33,756 bases of DNA from Actinomycetota bacterium (GTDB lineage Bacteria > Actinomycetota > Nitriliruptoria > Euzebyales > JAHELV01), in the NCBI GenBank assembly GCA_019347695.1, contig JAHWKT010000019.1:1-33756 (forward strand), in the 5' to 3' direction. Positions 26,680-33,756 of this stretch are shown one piece after another. The translations under genes were made by a program, and so were the position numbers. The notes under the pieces were generated by a model. The model made no database searches and was not told where the DNA came from. It saw nothing but the letters and a program-made list of their open reading frames with translations. Every line of letters begins with the position of its first letter. Positions within the stretch are counted from its first letter, which is position 1.

Positions 26680-27741
26680 GTGACGACCGTCGTTGTCGCT
26701 GGTGCCACCGGCACCGTCGGTGGGCGGCTGCTGCGCCGCCTGGCAGCCGATCCCGATGTCGACCGGGTGGTCGCCGTCGGCCGCACGGGGCCGGCGCAGC
26801 TGCCGCCGGGCGTGGAGTTTGTTCGTGCCGATCTGCGTGACGCCGTGCTCGGACGCCTGCTCCACGGCGCCGATGCGGTGGTCAACGTCGAGTTCGCCGA
26901 CGATCTGACCCACGACGACCGCGTGCGGCTGGTCGTGCGGGTGCAGGGGACGCGACGGCTTCTTGAGGCGGTACGGATCGCCGGGGTGCCCGCGATGGTG
27001 CACGTGTCGCCGGCGCTGGTGTACGGCGCGGACGAGGGCAACGAAGTGCCGCTGTCGGAGTCACAACCGCTGCGCACAGATCCGCGGTTCATCGCCGTGC
27101 ACCATGCGGTGCTCGCCGACGAAGCCGTTCGTGCGTTCGCCGGTGACCATCCGGCGTGCCGCGTGGTGGTGCTCCGTGCGGTGCCCGCAGTGGTGTCAGA
27201 CGTCGACTCGGCGGTCACGCGCCATCTCGAGAGTCCGCTGCTGCCGCAGGTCCACGGGTTCGACCCGCCCGTGCAGTTCATCGACGTCGACGACCTCGTG
27301 GAGGCGGTGCGACTGGTCGCGTTGGATCAGCGCGCCCGCGGGATCTACAACGTCGCGGCCGACGGGTGGCTGACCAGCAGCGACGTGCGGCGGATCCTGG
27401 CCCGTCCGGCCGTGCGACTGCCCCAGGAGGTGGCGGTGTCGGCCGCGACGGCGTTGTACCGGTTGCACCTGCTGGCGGTGCCGCCGCAGGCTCTGCGCTA
27501 CCTGATGCATCCGTGGGTGGTCGACACCACGCGATTGCGGGCGCTCGGGTGGACGCCGTCGGCGTCGCAACGCGACATTCTGCACCGCTTCGTGACGGAG
27601 CATCGGCGCTGGTTGAGCGTCGGACGGCTCCGCGTCCGTACCACGCGCCTGGTTGCGGCACTCGGCGCTGCGTGGGTGCTGATCGCGAGCGCCACCGCCT
27701 GGCTCGCCGCGCGGTGGTGGCGGACGCGGCGCGCTGTCTAG
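26680..27741 (+). CDS. Atypical SDR / NAD-dependent epimerase-like protein with C-terminal membrane helix
   Basis: This 353-residue protein opens with TTVVVAGATGTVGGRLLRRL, a GxxGxxG Rossmann motif of extended SDRs, and has VHVSPALVYG at strand 5 and YNVAADGWLT later. Where the YxxxK catalytic pair is expected it reads AVHHAVLADEAV, so Tyr and Lys appear to be missing; an NAD(P)-binding, non-catalytic or modified role is likely. Residues 325-347 form a single membrane helix (LVAALGAAWVLIASATAWLAA) followed by basic RWWRTRR, so it is probably anchored with the enzyme domain in the cytoplasm. GTG start at 26680. The repeat-rich leader of moaE follows. Confidence 0.8.
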   Translation: MTTVVVAGATGTVGGRLLRRLAADPDVDRVVAVGRTGPAQLPPGVEFVRADLRDAVLGRLLHGADAVVNVEFADDLTHDDRVRLVVRVQGTRRLLEAVRIAGVPAMVHVSPALVYGADEGNEVPLSESQPLRTDPRFIAVHHAVLADEAVRAFAGDHPACRVVVLRAVPAVVSDVDSAVTRHLESPLLPQVHGFDPPVQFIDVDDLVEAVRLVALDQRARGIYNVAADGWLTSSDVRRILARPAVRLPQEVAVSAATALYRLHLLAVPPQALRYLMHPWVVDTTRLRALGWTPSASQRDILHRFVTEHRRWLSVGRLRVRTTRLVAALGAAWVLIASATAWLAARWWRTRRAV

Positions 27742-27747
27742 GGTGGT

Positions 27748-27817
27748 GTCATGAGTGTCTCAAGTAGCGGCAGCGGTAGACACACGTCATGAGTGTCTCA
27801 AGTAGCGGCAGCGGTAG
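27748..27817. repeat. Two 32-bp direct repeats carrying ATGA junctions
   Basis: Bases 27748-27779 and 27786-27817 are identical (GTCATGAGTGTCTCAAGTAG then CGGCAGCGGTAG), period 38. A third, partial match (CACACGTCATGA) occurs at 27942-27953, at the start of moaE. As a result two mini-ORFs are linked by ATGA overlaps: 27751-27792 (13 codons, MSVSSSGSGRHTS) and 27789-27953 (54 codons, starting MSVSSSGSGR and ending RRHTS), the last overlapping the moaE ATG. They may be coupled leader peptides or a by-product of the duplication. Confidence 0.85.
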
Positions 27818-27823
27818 GGCGTC

Positions 27824-27892
27824 GGTCGTTGGTCCCCGCTCCGGACCGCGAACCCACTCGCCCTCCAAGGTCCTCCGCGGGGACCAACGACC
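27824..27892. repeat. 16-bp inverted repeat in the moaE leader
   Basis: GGTCGTTGGTCCCCGC (27824-27839) is the exact reverse complement of 27877-27892; the loop is 37 bases. Smaller hairpins follow: CCTCC-TC-GGAGG (27891-27902) and CACAC-TCT-GTGTG (about 27909-27921). The leader upstream of moaE is therefore highly structured and might be a regulatory RNA, for instance a molybdenum-cofactor sensor, though I could not match the known Moco motif. Confidence 0.7.
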
Positions 27893-27949
27893 TCCTCGGA
27901 GGGGGCGCCACACTCTGTGTGCCGCCGCGAACGGTCGTAGGCACACGTC

Positions 27950-28378
27950 ATGAACGCCCGCGTCCACACCGCCATCACGCACGAGCCGTTGTCGTCGGAC
28001 GCGGCACATGCCTTCGTCGGTGATCCCGGGGCGGGGGCGGTGGTCGTGTTCACCGGCACCGTGCGCAACCACGCAGACGGGCGCGACGTGTCCGGCCTGA
28101 CGTACGAGGCCTACGAGGAACAGGCGCGCACGCGGCTGGCGGCCGTGGCCGACGAGGTGGTCGCAGCGTGGCCGTCGGTCCTCGCGGTGTGGATGACCCA
28201 CCGCCTCGGTGGGCTGGCCATCGGCGAGCCGTCCGTGGTGGTGGCGGTGTCGGCCGCGCACCGTGGTGAGGCGTTCGCCGCGGCCCGCCAGGGGATCGAC
28301 ACGCTGAAGTCGACGGTGCCGATCTGGAAGCAGGAGCACTGGGCAGACGGTGGCGCCCACTGGCCAGGCACCGACTGA
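27950..28378 (+). CDS. moaE: Molybdopterin synthase catalytic subunit
   Basis: This 142-residue protein is the large subunit of molybdopterin synthase, which places two sulfurs (carried by MoaD) on precursor Z to make the dithiolene of molybdopterin. Typical blocks are GAVVVFTGTVRNHADGRDV, LTYEAYEEQA, HRLGGLAIGEPSVVVAVSAAHRGEAF and DTLKSTVPIWKQEHW, with the active-site lysines in the last block. Length is normal. No MoaD or other cofactor gene is nearby. The ATG at 27950 overlaps the stop of a 54-codon leader ORF (ATGA) within a duplicated, strongly structured leader. Confidence 0.95.
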   Translation: MNARVHTAITHEPLSSDAAHAFVGDPGAGAVVVFTGTVRNHADGRDVSGLTYEAYEEQARTRLAAVADEVVAAWPSVLAVWMTHRLGGLAIGEPSVVVAVSAAHRGEAFAAARQGIDTLKSTVPIWKQEHWADGGAHWPGTD

Positions 28379-28421
28379 TGTGACATCGGCTGAACGAAAT
28401 ATGACAGACGACCACTCGGGG

Positions 28422-28449
28422 TTGCATGCTTGTCACTATGAGTTATGCT
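28422..28449 (+). promoter_or_regulatory. Sigma-70-type promoter for a short transcript
   Basis: TTGCAT (28422-28427) and TATGCT (28444-28449) are separated by 16 bases, a good match to the consensus in otherwise GC-rich DNA. Transcription would start near 28456, and a perfect terminator hairpin begins at 28502, so the product would be about 85 nt. No protein gene starts between them. Confidence 0.65.
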
Positions 28450-28455
28450 GTGACT

Positions 28456-28541
28456 ACAGCGAGGTGAACGGCTCAAGCCCCCGCGGCCGTCACCTTGCTC
28501 CGACCGTCCGGGCGAGCGCCGACGCCCGGACGGTCACTTTT
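28456..28541 (+). ncRNA. Candidate small RNA of about 85 nt
   Basis: This stretch lies between a consensus-like promoter and an intrinsic terminator in the 442-base gap between moaE and the UPF0182 gene (28379-28820). It folds into a first stem, AGGTGAACGGC (28462-28472) with GCCGTCACCT (28486-28495, one bulge), whose loop contains CCCCC, followed by the terminator stem. Two hairpins with a C-rich loop recall the actinobacterial 6C RNA, but only one loop has five C residues, so that family is not claimed. It could also be an attenuator, but the terminator is about 280 bases before the next gene. Confidence 0.5.
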
Positions 28542-28543
28542 CT
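28502..28543 (+). terminator. Perfect 13-bp intrinsic terminator
   Basis: GACCGTCCGGGCG (28502-28514) pairs perfectly with CGCCCGGACGGTC (28523-28535), loop of 8 bases, followed by ACTTTTCT. It is the best Rho-independent terminator in the window. It could end the candidate small RNA and moaE read-through. From 28544 to 28820 I see no gene, only a possible promoter area for the UPF0182 gene. Confidence 0.9.
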
Positions 28544-28820
28544 GTCAGGACGATGGACCGCGACACCTGGGCACATGATCGTCGGGGCATGAGCCCCTCG
28601 ACTGGCGATGTCCGCCTGCGGCCCGGTTGGGGCGGCAACGCGGTCGCTGCGCGGAGCATCGGTGTCGTCGCCCACCGATCCGCGGCTATGGTTACCGCAT
28701 CGGGGCCACTCAGGCTGCCATCTGCACTCGGGCGCGGCAGGCTTACTACATGGGTCGATGGACGCGCCGTCGTCCGATGCCGGTCCTTGGCCCCGTCGCC
28801 CACGAGGAGAACACGACCTG

Positions 28821-31800
28821 ATGGAACTGCTGCAGGCCCTACGACAGCGATGGTGGCTCGTCGTGGGGATCCTTGTGATCGTCGTACTCGCGCTGTCGAC
28901 CCGCCTCGCCACCTTCTACACCGATGTCCTGTGGTTCCGCAGCATCGGTTTCGTCCGGGTCTTCTGGACGTTGCTGACGACACAGTTGGGACTTGGACTG
29001 GTCGCCGGGCTGTTCCTCACCGCCCTGCTCGCCGGCAACCTCATGCTCGCCCGCCGCCTGGCGCCGCGATACCGCATCCCGTCGCCCGCCGAGGAGAACA
29101 TCGAGCGCTACCGGACGCTCGTCGAACCGATCGCCAGGCCGCTGCTGCTGGTCGTCGCCGCCGTCGTCGGCGTCCTGTCCGGGCTCAACATCGCACCCGC
29201 CTGGCCGCGCTACGTGCTGTGGGCGAACGCCACCGAGTTCGGGCAGGTGGATCCGCAGTTCGGCCGCGACCTCGGCTACTTCGTGTTCGTCCTGCCGTTC
29301 CACACGCTGGTCAACTCGTGGCTGTTCACAGCGTTGGTCATCACCGTGCTGATGACGCTGGTGGCCCACTACGTGTTCGGTGGCATCCGCCCGCAGGCGC
29401 CCGGTCAGCGGCTGACCCCGCAGGTCAACGTGCACCTGTCGGTGCTGCTGGCCGCGCTGGTGGCGGTGCGCGCATGGGGCTTCTGGCTCGACCGCTACAT
29501 GCTCAGCTACTCCGAGCGCGGACAGGTGACCGGCCTGTCCTACACCGACGTCAACGCCCAGCTGCTGGCACTGCAGCTGCTGACGATCATCGCCGCGATC
29601 TGCGTCGTGCTGTTCCTGGTGAACATCCGCTTCCGCGGCTGGCTGCTGCCCGCCGCCGGTGTCGGCATCCTCGTGGTGGCTGCGGTGGTGCTGGCCGGCA
29701 TCTACCCCGCGATCGTGCAGCGCCTCCAGGTCGATCCACAGGAGCTGCCGCGGGAGCGCCCGTACATCGAACGCAACCTCGAGTTCACGCGGTTGGGGTT
29801 CGGTCTCGACGAGGTCGAGTTCGAGGACTTCCCGGCCGACGAGGAGCTCAGCGACCAGGCGATCCAGGACAACAAGACGACGCTGCAGTCGATCCGGCTA
29901 TGGGATCCGGCGACGCTGCAGAACACCTACCAGCAGCTGCAGGAGCTGCGGCCCTACTACGACTTCCGTGATGTCGACGTCGACCGCTACGAGCTCGACG
30001 ATGACCTGCAGCAGGTGATGCTCAGCGTCCGCGAGGTCGCGACCAGCGACCTGCCGGCTCAGGCCAGGACCTGGCAGAACCAGGCACTGGTCTACACCCA
30101 CGGCTATGGCGTGGTGTCCAGCGCCGTCAGCACACGTCGGCGCGACGGCCAGCCGGTGTTCCTGGTCAAGGACATCCCGCCCCAGGGCGTGTCCGAGCTG
30201 GAGATCGAGAACCCGCGGATCTACGTCGGCGAGAACCCGCCGCCCTACTCGATCGTCGGCGCGACCGAGGACGAGCTCGACTTCCCGCTCGAGGAGGGCC
30301 GGCCCGTCGAGCGCTTCCGCTACGACGGCGCCGACGGCGTGCCGGTCGGCTCGCTGCTGCGGCGGCTGGCGTTCGCGCTGCGGTTCGCCGAGCCGAACAT
30401 CCTGCTGTCGAACCTGATCACCGACGACTCGAAGATCATGTACAACCGCTCGGTCCGCGACCGGGTCCAGGACGTGGCGCCGTACCTCAAGCTCGACCAC
30501 GATGCCTACCCCGTCGCGGTCGACGGGCGGGTCAAGTGGGTGCTCGACGCCTACACGACGACCGACATGCTGCCGTACTCGCAGCGAACGAACCTGGCGT
30601 CGGCGACCGTGTCGGAGCAGACGCAGCTGCTCGCCTCGCCCGACCAGGAGGGGCAGCTGGTGCTCCAGGAGCGGTCCGTGCAGGTCCCGGGCCTGGAGGG
30701 CTCGGCCAACTACATCCGCAACAGCATCAAGGCCGTGGTCGACGCATACGACGGCACCGTGACACTGTACGTGGTCGACCCCGACGACCCCGTCATCCAG
30801 GCGTGGGCCAACGTGTTCCCCGACAGCTTCACCAACGTCGGTGAGGCCTCGGAGGACCTGCGGAGCCACTTCCGCTACCCGGAGGACATGTTCCGGGTGC
30901 AGTCGAAGCTGTTCGAGACCTATCACATCCCCGGTGCCGAGGCGTTCTACAACAAGGACGACGCGTGGACCATCCCGCAGGACGCCCAGTTCCAGGCGAA
31001 CAACGCCGACTCCAATGAGCAGCGCCTGATGCGCCCCTACTACCTGCTCATGCGGCTGCCGGGCGAGACCACCGAGGAGTTCGCGTTGATCCAGCCGTTC
31101 TCGCCCGAGCGGCGCGACAACCTGATCGGCTGGCTGGCGGGTCGCAGCGACGGTGAGCAGTACGGGCAGCTCAAGGCGTACCGCATGCCGCCCACCAAGA
31201 CCGTGTTCGGGCCGGAGCAGATCCAGGCGCGGATCAACCAGGACGACGCCGTCAGTGAGCAGATCACGTTGTGGAACCAGTCAGGTTCCAGCGTGCGCTA
31301 CGGCAACCTGCTGGTCATCCCGGTCGAGGACTCACTGCTGTACGCTCAGCCGCTGTTCCTACGCGCAGACCGCTCCGAGATCCCCGAGTTGCGACGGACG
31401 GTGCTCGTGTTCGGCGACCAGGTCGTCATGGAGGATACCCTGCAGGCCGCCCTCGAGGCACTGTTCGGGTCGGCCGCGCCGGATGTGGAGCTGCCGACGG
31501 GTGCCGAGCAACCCGTGGCCGGCGAAGGCGTGCCGGAGGGTGAAGGCACCGGCGACGAGCAACCGTCGGCGCCGGGTGGTGCCAGCCTCGACGACCCCGC
31601 CGTCGCCGACGCGCTCCAGCGCGCCATCGACGCGTTCGACGCCGCGGACCAGGCGTTGACCGACGGCAATCTCGGCGAGTACCAGGAGCGGACACGTGAG
31701 GCGGAGCAGGCACTGCGCGAGGTCGAGCGCCTGCTCGGGGGCGACAGCTCGGCCGCCGACACGGCGGATGACGCAGCCGGCAGCGGGCTGAGCGCGAAGC

Positions 31801-31826
31801 CCACCGAACCCGCCGACGGGCCTTGA
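28821..31826 (+). CDS. UPF0182 family large membrane protein
   Basis: This 1001-residue protein matches the UPF0182 (COG1615) family of actinobacteria and cyanobacteria, function unknown. The N-terminal third has about seven membrane helices (around 13-30, 48-70, 101-120, 155-180, 205-225, 245-265, 277-300), including the conserved TDVLWFRSIGF and YFVFVLPFH. The large extracytoplasmic part contains family blocks such as RPYIERNLEFTRLGFGLD, VDRYELDD, YTHGYGVV, ENPRIYVGE, KWVLDAYTTTDMLPYS and NYIRNSIKAVVDAYDG. The tail (from about 895) is acidic and Gly/Pro-rich, then a predicted helix DALQRAIDAFDAADQALTDGN. ATG 28821 has GAGGAG about 12 bases upstream; the 71 in-frame codons further upstream look non-coding. 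Confidence 0.93.
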   Translation: MELLQALRQRWWLVVGILVIVVLALSTRLATFYTDVLWFRSIGFVRVFWTLLTTQLGLGLVAGLFLTALLAGNLMLARRLAPRYRIPSPAEENIERYRTLVEPIARPLLLVVAAVVGVLSGLNIAPAWPRYVLWANATEFGQVDPQFGRDLGYFVFVLPFHTLVNSWLFTALVITVLMTLVAHYVFGGIRPQAPGQRLTPQVNVHLSVLLAALVAVRAWGFWLDRYMLSYSERGQVTGLSYTDVNAQLLALQLLTIIAAICVVLFLVNIRFRGWLLPAAGVGILVVAAVVLAGIYPAIVQRLQVDPQELPRERPYIERNLEFTRLGFGLDEVEFEDFPADEELSDQAIQDNKTTLQSIRLWDPATLQNTYQQLQELRPYYDFRDVDVDRYELDDDLQQVMLSVREVATSDLPAQARTWQNQALVYTHGYGVVSSAVSTRRRDGQPVFLVKDIPPQGVSELEIENPRIYVGENPPPYSIVGATEDELDFPLEEGRPVERFRYDGADGVPVGSLLRRLAFALRFAEPNILLSNLITDDSKIMYNRSVRDRVQDVAPYLKLDHDAYPVAVDGRVKWVLDAYTTTDMLPYSQRTNLASATVSEQTQLLASPDQEGQLVLQERSVQVPGLEGSANYIRNSIKAVVDAYDGTVTLYVVDPDDPVIQAWANVFPDSFTNVGEASEDLRSHFRYPEDMFRVQSKLFETYHIPGAEAFYNKDDAWTIPQDAQFQANNADSNEQRLMRPYYLLMRLPGETTEEFALIQPFSPERRDNLIGWLAGRSDGEQYGQLKAYRMPPTKTVFGPEQIQARINQDDAVSEQITLWNQSGSSVRYGNLLVIPVEDSLLYAQPLFLRADRSEIPELRRTVLVFGDQVVMEDTLQAALEALFGSAAPDVELPTGAEQPVAGEGVPEGEGTGDEQPSAPGGASLDDPAVADALQRAIDAFDAADQALTDGNLGEYQERTREAEQALREVERLLGGDSSAADTADDAAGSGLSAKPTEPADGP

Positions 31827-31835
31827 TGCGGTGCT

Positions 31836-31864
31836 TTGCGAACCGGCGTCGACGCTGCTACCGT
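31836..31864 (+). promoter_or_regulatory. Promoter of the initiator tRNA
   Basis: TTGCGA (31836-31841) and TACCGT (31859-31864) are 17 bases apart and place the start of transcription at about 31871, the first base of the tRNA. The match is moderate, but spacing and position agree well. Confidence 0.55.
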
Positions 31865-31870
31865 GTCGCC

Positions 31871-31944
31871 CGCGAGGTGGAGCAGTTCGGTAGCTCGCCG
31901 GGCTCATAACCCGGAGGTCGCGGGTTCAAATCCCGCCCTCGCAA
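31871..31944 (+). tRNA. Initiator tRNA-fMet (anticodon CAU)
   Basis: The 74-base sequence folds into a full cloverleaf with anticodon loop CTCATAA, T-arm GCGGG-TTCAAAT-CCCGC and discriminator A. Two initiator hallmarks are visible: a C1 x A72 mismatch at the top of the acceptor stem (CGCGAGG against CCTCGCA) and three stacked G-C pairs in the anticodon stem (GGG/CCC). CCA is not encoded. A tyrosine integrase gene ends 90 bases downstream, pointing toward it, so the 3' end of this tRNA is the likely attachment site of an integrated element. Confidence 0.96.
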
Positions 31945-31948
31945 CTCC

Positions 31949-31979
31949 GAGAAACCCCTGGTCAGCCGGGGGTTTTCTC
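31949..31979. terminator. Hairpin terminator after the tRNA
   Basis: GAGAAACCCCTGG pairs with CCGGGGGTTTTCTC around a TCAG loop, with one bulged T; A- and T-runs flank the GC core on both strands. It lies between the tRNA and the integrase stop at 32034 and can serve both directions. Confidence 0.8.
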
Positions 31980-32033
31980 ATGTCTGCGGGCCTCCTGTCG
32001 GGGGCGGTCAGGGGCGGGATGCTCACGAAATGC

Positions 32034-33239
32034 TCACATCCCGTCCTGGGTGGCGTCGTGCTCACGGCTGGGGTCTGCGGCGGGGTCGTCGATGAGCGCG
32101 GAGAGGCGCCGTACGGCGTCGGACTGCATGCCGGGGATGACGTGGGCGTAGGTGTCGAGGGTGAAGGCGACCGAGTGGTGACCAAGTCGCTCGGAGACGA
32201 TCTTGGCGTTCACGCCGGCCTGCAGCAGCAGCGTCGCGTGCGTGTGCCGGAGATCGTGCAGCCGGATCTTGGGGAGCCCGAGCGCGGCGACCCGCCGGCG
32301 GAACAGCTCGCTGAACCAGTCGGGGTGGATCCACAGCCCATCCTCGCGGGTGACGACGAGGTCGAGGTCGTGCCAGGCAGGTCCGCACATCAGGCGGTGC
32401 TCGGCCTGCTGGGTGCGGCGGGCCCGCAAGGCGGCGACGGTGCGCTCGTCGAGGTCGACGACGCGGCCGGAGCGGTTGCTCTTCGGTTCGGACAGCTCGG
32501 GGTGCCCGTCGACGTTGGCCAGGCGCTGGCGGACGGCCAGCCGCGCCGCCGTCAGGTCGACGTCGGCCCAGCGCAGGCCGAGCAGCTCGCTGCGGCGCAG
32601 CCCGGTCGTTCCGGCCAGCACCCAGGCGTAGCCGAGGCGCTCGTCGAGGTCCTCGCTGAGGAAGCGGCGCAGCTGTGCCGGTGTCCATGTCCGCATCGTG
32701 CGCCGGCGCGAGGCGACCGCCGACCGCTGGGACGGCGGGTCGGCCAGCGCGGCGACGTTGCGGTTGACGCGGCCCCAGCGGACCGCGTCCTTGAGCGCCT
32801 TGCGGACGATGACGTGGATCTCCCGGACGGTCTTGGGCGACAAGCCGCCGGTGCCGTCGACGCGGCCGGCGGTGATCAGCTCGGCGTAGAAGGCGTTGAG
32901 ATGCGCGGGGGAGAGGCGCTGCAGCGGTATCTGCCCGAGGCGGGGGATCACGTGGCACCGCACCTTACGGGCGTACTCCGTCCAGGTGGTGGCCCGCAGC
33001 GTCGGCGGGCGCATCGCCGGCAGCCACTCGTCCGCCAGGAACCCGCCCAGCGTCAGCGAAGAGGCCGCCACGTACGTGCCGGTGTCCAGCGTGCGCAGCA
33101 CCTCCCGCAGCGCCCGGTCGGCGTCGCGCTTGGTGGCGAACCCACCCTTCATCCGCTGCCGGCGACGACCGTCGCCGTGCGCGCCGACGTCAACGACGTA
33201 CGACCACGTCTTGCCGCGCCTGAAGACCCTGCCGTTCAT
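32034..33239 (-). CDS. int: Tyrosine-type site-specific integrase
   Basis: This 401-residue recombinase begins MNGRVFRRGKTWSYVVDVG, an arm-type DNA-binding domain, followed by a SAM-like core-binding domain (about 65-165; SLTLGGFLADEWLPAM, WTEYARKVRCHVIPRLG) and the catalytic domain (185-370). Catalytic residues are visible: Arg215 (TGLRRSELLGLRW), Lys253, His328 and Arg331 (HDLRHTHA), His354 (LGHHS) and nucleophile Tyr364 (DTYAHV). Length and order match phage and integrative-element integrases of actinomycetes. The start at 33239 was chosen over 33578, which lies in foreign or wrongly joined sequence. It points toward the initiator tRNA, as integrases next to attL usually do. No excisionase or other element gene is visible before the contig breaks. 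Confidence 0.94.
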   Translation of the reverse strand: MNGRVFRRGKTWSYVVDVGAHGDGRRRQRMKGGFATKRDADRALREVLRTLDTGTYVAASSLTLGGFLADEWLPAMRPPTLRATTWTEYARKVRCHVIPRLGQIPLQRLSPAHLNAFYAELITAGRVDGTGGLSPKTVREIHVIVRKALKDAVRWGRVNRNVAALADPPSQRSAVASRRRTMRTWTPAQLRRFLSEDLDERLGYAWVLAGTTGLRRSELLGLRWADVDLTAARLAVRQRLANVDGHPELSEPKSNRSGRVVDLDERTVAALRARRTQQAEHRLMCGPAWHDLDLVVTREDGLWIHPDWFSELFRRRVAALGLPKIRLHDLRHTHATLLLQAGVNAKIVSERLGHHSVAFTLDTYAHVIPGMQSDAVRRLSALIDDPAADPSREHDATQDGM

Positions 33240-33290
33240 GCTCGCAGTAGACACCCACCCTGCGACAGCCACTCGACGATTTCTCGACCC

Positions 33291-33299
33291 TGTGGATAA
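33291..33299 (-). promoter_or_regulatory. Single consensus DnaA box upstream of int
   Basis: TGTGGATAA is the exact reverse complement of TTATCCACA and lies 52 bases before the integrase start. A single copy can occur by chance. It may sit in the int promoter region. Confidence 0.35.
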
Positions 33300-33374
33300 C
33301 CGGAACCTTATGCGTCGCGAATCCGCACCGGCTGCCCGTCCGCGCCACCACCGATCGTGAGGAGGCTTGACCCC

Positions 33375-33475
33375 GTGACCGCACTGGACCAGTACGCCAG
33401 CGTCCATTACCTCGTTGAGGACGTGCAGGCCGCCGTCGACTTCTACACCGGTCATCTCGGCTTCACGCTGAACAC
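33375..33475 (+). CDS. VOC/glyoxalase-family protein, N-terminal fragment
   Basis: From GTG 33375 (GAGGAGG about ten bases upstream) the frame reads [20 protein letters not shown] then [12 protein letters not shown], the first beta-alpha-beta unit of vicinal-oxygen-chelate proteins, which bind a metal in glyoxalase and dioxygenase enzymes. After GFTLNT the sequence changes abruptly into an RND transporter while staying in frame, so only about 33 residues belong to the VOC gene. It has a normal ribosome site, so the native gene start is probably real and the remainder lies elsewhere. Confidence 0.75.
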
Positions 33476-33756
33476 CATGTCGCTGCTCGGCCTCTCGCTT
33501 GCGATCGGCATCCTCATCGACGACGCGATCGTGGTGCGCGAGAACATCGTGCGCCACGTGGAGATGGGGAAGGACCACTACACCGCGGCGCGCGAGGGCA
33601 CCGACGAGATCGGCCTCGCGGTCGCGGCGACGACCTTCTCGATCGTCGCGGTGTTCGTCCCCGTGGGCTTCATGTACGGCGTGGCGGGGCAGTGGTTCAA
33701 GCCGTTCGCGCTCACCATCGCCTGCGCCGTGCTCGTCTCGCTGCTCGTCTCCTTCT
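33460..33756 (+). CDS. RND efflux transporter fragment, probably joined by misassembly
   Basis: From [20 protein letters not shown] through [17 protein letters not shown] to [20 protein letters not shown] the sequence is the fourth-helix region of AcrB/MexB-type RND pumps, including the conserved DD pair of the proton relay. It starts mid-protein, with no N-terminal half, and runs off the right edge. Leucine codons here are mostly CTC rather than the CTG common in the rest of the window, suggesting another genome. The switch point (about 33459-33475) encodes GFTLN, which suits both families, the kind of short shared sequence at which assemblers join unrelated reads. Confidence 0.8.

Noticed and set aside
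27748-27949. Molybdenum-cofactor (Moco) riboswitch
   Set aside because: Structured and upstream of moaE, but I could not trace the conserved Moco core, and the strongest stems come from inverted repeats near a duplication.
28456-28541. Actinobacterial 6C small RNA
   Set aside because: Only one hairpin loop has a run of five C; the second loop is AGCGCCGA. Family assignment is not supported without a covariance search.
31836-33299. 487-codon plus-strand frame running through the tRNA and integrase
   Set aside because: It overlaps the tRNA and is antisense to an integrase with all catalytic residues; composition is Arg/Gly/Val-rich as expected of a shadow frame.
33375-33756. A genuine VOC-RND fusion protein
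   Set aside because: The RND part begins mid-domain, codon use changes and a short shared sequence marks the switch; a chimeric join explains all three.

Overview
The window reads as high-GC chromosomal DNA of an actinomycete-type bacterium. The best markers are two mycothiol genes (mshC at 18560-19714 and mca at 13709-14644), a UvrD helicase with an HRDC tail (UvrD2 type), a UPF0182 membrane protein, a DUF2342 protein, and Ku beside the start of a LigD-type polymerase. The set fits Actinomycetota, perhaps a deep-branching lineage such as Nitriliruptoria; that placement is inference. It looks like a short-read, possibly metagenomic, assembly. Bases 1-13 match the end of the Illumina adapter, and the last ~280 bases look wrongly joined: a VOC/glyoxalase start runs in frame into the middle of an RND efflux pump.

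Layout. 1-4740: a DNA-repair and housekeeping run, with a divergent ligD fragment, then ku, fxsA, a frameshifted four-cysteine PD-(D/E)XK nuclease gene, a HAD-IB phosphatase and a degenerate Fic-fold protein. 4731-5162: a 20-bp tandem repeat, a 43-residue lipoprotein gene and its terminator. 5220-10668 (minus): a YyaL-like thioredoxin-fold protein, uvrD2 and pncB, closely spaced. 10728-13608 (plus): an Rv2578c-type radical SAM gene carrying a 151-residue mini-intein and damaged by an internal deletion, then a GCS2-type glutamate-cysteine ligase. 13709-15584 (minus): a CinA/MoaB-like protein and mca. 15759-18512 (plus): an unknown membrane protein and ettA. 18560-20875 (minus): a GroES-like protein, rnhB and mshC. 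20995-24971: an unknown protein, an HtrA-type protease (minus) and a divergent two-component pair.

24972-25357 holds no gene but has a tight cluster of DnaA boxes. Then come a DUF2342 protein (minus), an atypical SDR protein, a repeat-rich leader and moaE. 28379-28820 holds no protein gene but contains a good promoter followed ~45 bases later by a perfect 13-bp terminator hairpin, a candidate small RNA of about 85 nt. A 1001-residue UPF0182 protein, an initiator tRNA and a tyrosine integrase abutting that tRNA (a likely attachment end of an integrated element) complete the native part.

Most genes serve the cell's own upkeep: NHEJ repair, NAD salvage, mycothiol synthesis and use, translation control, envelope quality control and molybdopterin synthesis. 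The more unusual items are the intein placed exactly at a radical-SAM iron-sulfur cysteine, the DnaA-box cluster away from any dnaA gene, the duplicated leader of moaE with ATGA-linked mini-ORFs, and the small-RNA candidate.
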